This document shows, piece by piece, positions 63,972 to 64,000 of a stretch of DNA of 64,000 nucleotides. Origin of the DNA: Flavobacterium sp. J27 (GTDB taxonomy: Bacteria > Bacteroidota > Bacteroidia > Flavobacteriales > Flavobacteriaceae). Each line of letters opens with the position of its first letter. Position 1 is the stretch's first letter. The DNA is taken from contig NZ_PJQW01000006.1 of the NCBI RefSeq assembly GCF_004303025.1, positions 32,713 to 96,712 on the forward strand. Direction: 5' to 3'. The notes under the pieces were generated by a model, which was given only the letters and a program-made list of their open reading frames with translations, did no database searches and had not been told where the DNA came from. A program made the translations under genes and the position numbers.

Positions 63972-64000
63972 CGCTCAAATAATAAACAAATAACAAATAA

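Noticed and set aside
1..64000. CRISPR arrays, tRNAs, rRNAs, insertion sequences and phage genes
   Set aside because: None was seen when reading for regularly spaced repeats, tRNA arm motifs, transposase motifs or phage structural proteins.

Overview
The window is AT-rich chromosomal DNA from a member of the Bacteroidota, almost certainly a Flavobacteriaceae close to Flavobacterium. The reasons are the gliding-motility lipoprotein gldI, two type IX secretion (T9SS) type B C-terminal sorting domains, Bacteroidota-style promoters (TAnnTTTG boxes), many SPI/SPII exported proteins and a CarboxypepD_reg-type TonB receptor. No tRNA, rRNA, CRISPR array, integrase or insertion sequence was seen. Both ends cut through genes or their promoters.

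Left part (1-17,800), mostly minus strand: a LOG-family gene (partial), uvrA, a hot-dog thioesterase, then an operon nrnA-gldI plus two tandem cyclophilin-FKBP fusion isomerases. Two tandem choice-of-anchor-L/T9SS type B surface proteins follow, then an ABC-2 exporter pair, an EEP-family membrane protein, DUF1328, a TIGR02757 protein and a LolD-like ATPase. Middle part (17,900-31,000): msrA-folE, small membrane proteins, DUF937, serA-serC, a LuxC-type acyl-CoA reductase, a ferredoxin, two exported proteins of unknown function, a TonB-dependent receptor and ychF.

From 31,000 to 38,000 is an accessory-looking stretch: a LuxR-type regulator, four small unknown proteins (three exported), a TIGR02117 protein and a membrane-spanning OmpR/PhoB-type regulator. 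That regulator sits beside three ATGTCA repeats spaced exactly 11 bp apart. A zinc-ribbon protein, the decayed tail of a second copy of the same regulator and a short J-domain protein follow. parE and parC come next, then an exported serine hydrolase with five N-terminal tandem repeats that resembles the polyglycine-hydrolase architecture.

A copper-resistance island runs from 44,870 to 52,153: Cys-rich exported protein, HMA-DUF3347 lipoprotein, DUF305 membrane protein, HMA-AraC fusion regulator, P1B-1 Cu+ ATPase and a multicopper oxidase with a CopB-like tail. Together these would sense copper, pump it from the cytoplasm, bind it outside the inner membrane and oxidise Cu(I). Directly downstream are an M57-type metalloprotease, a PhoX phosphatase and an imelysin-like/di-haem peroxidase fusion. 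The protease and PhoX share an almost identical 70-bp signal-peptide segment. The right end holds terC, a murQ-led operon with several small unknowns, a methyltransferase-ZIP pair, a THUMP RNA methyltransferase and a small membrane protein.

The most interesting items are the one-component membrane regulator with its Pho-box-like repeats and nearby pseudogene, the twin dual-family immunophilins in the gldI operon, the copper island's fusion proteins, and the repeat-plus-serine-hydrolase protein. All functional assignments rest on reading motifs in the translated sequence; no database search was run.
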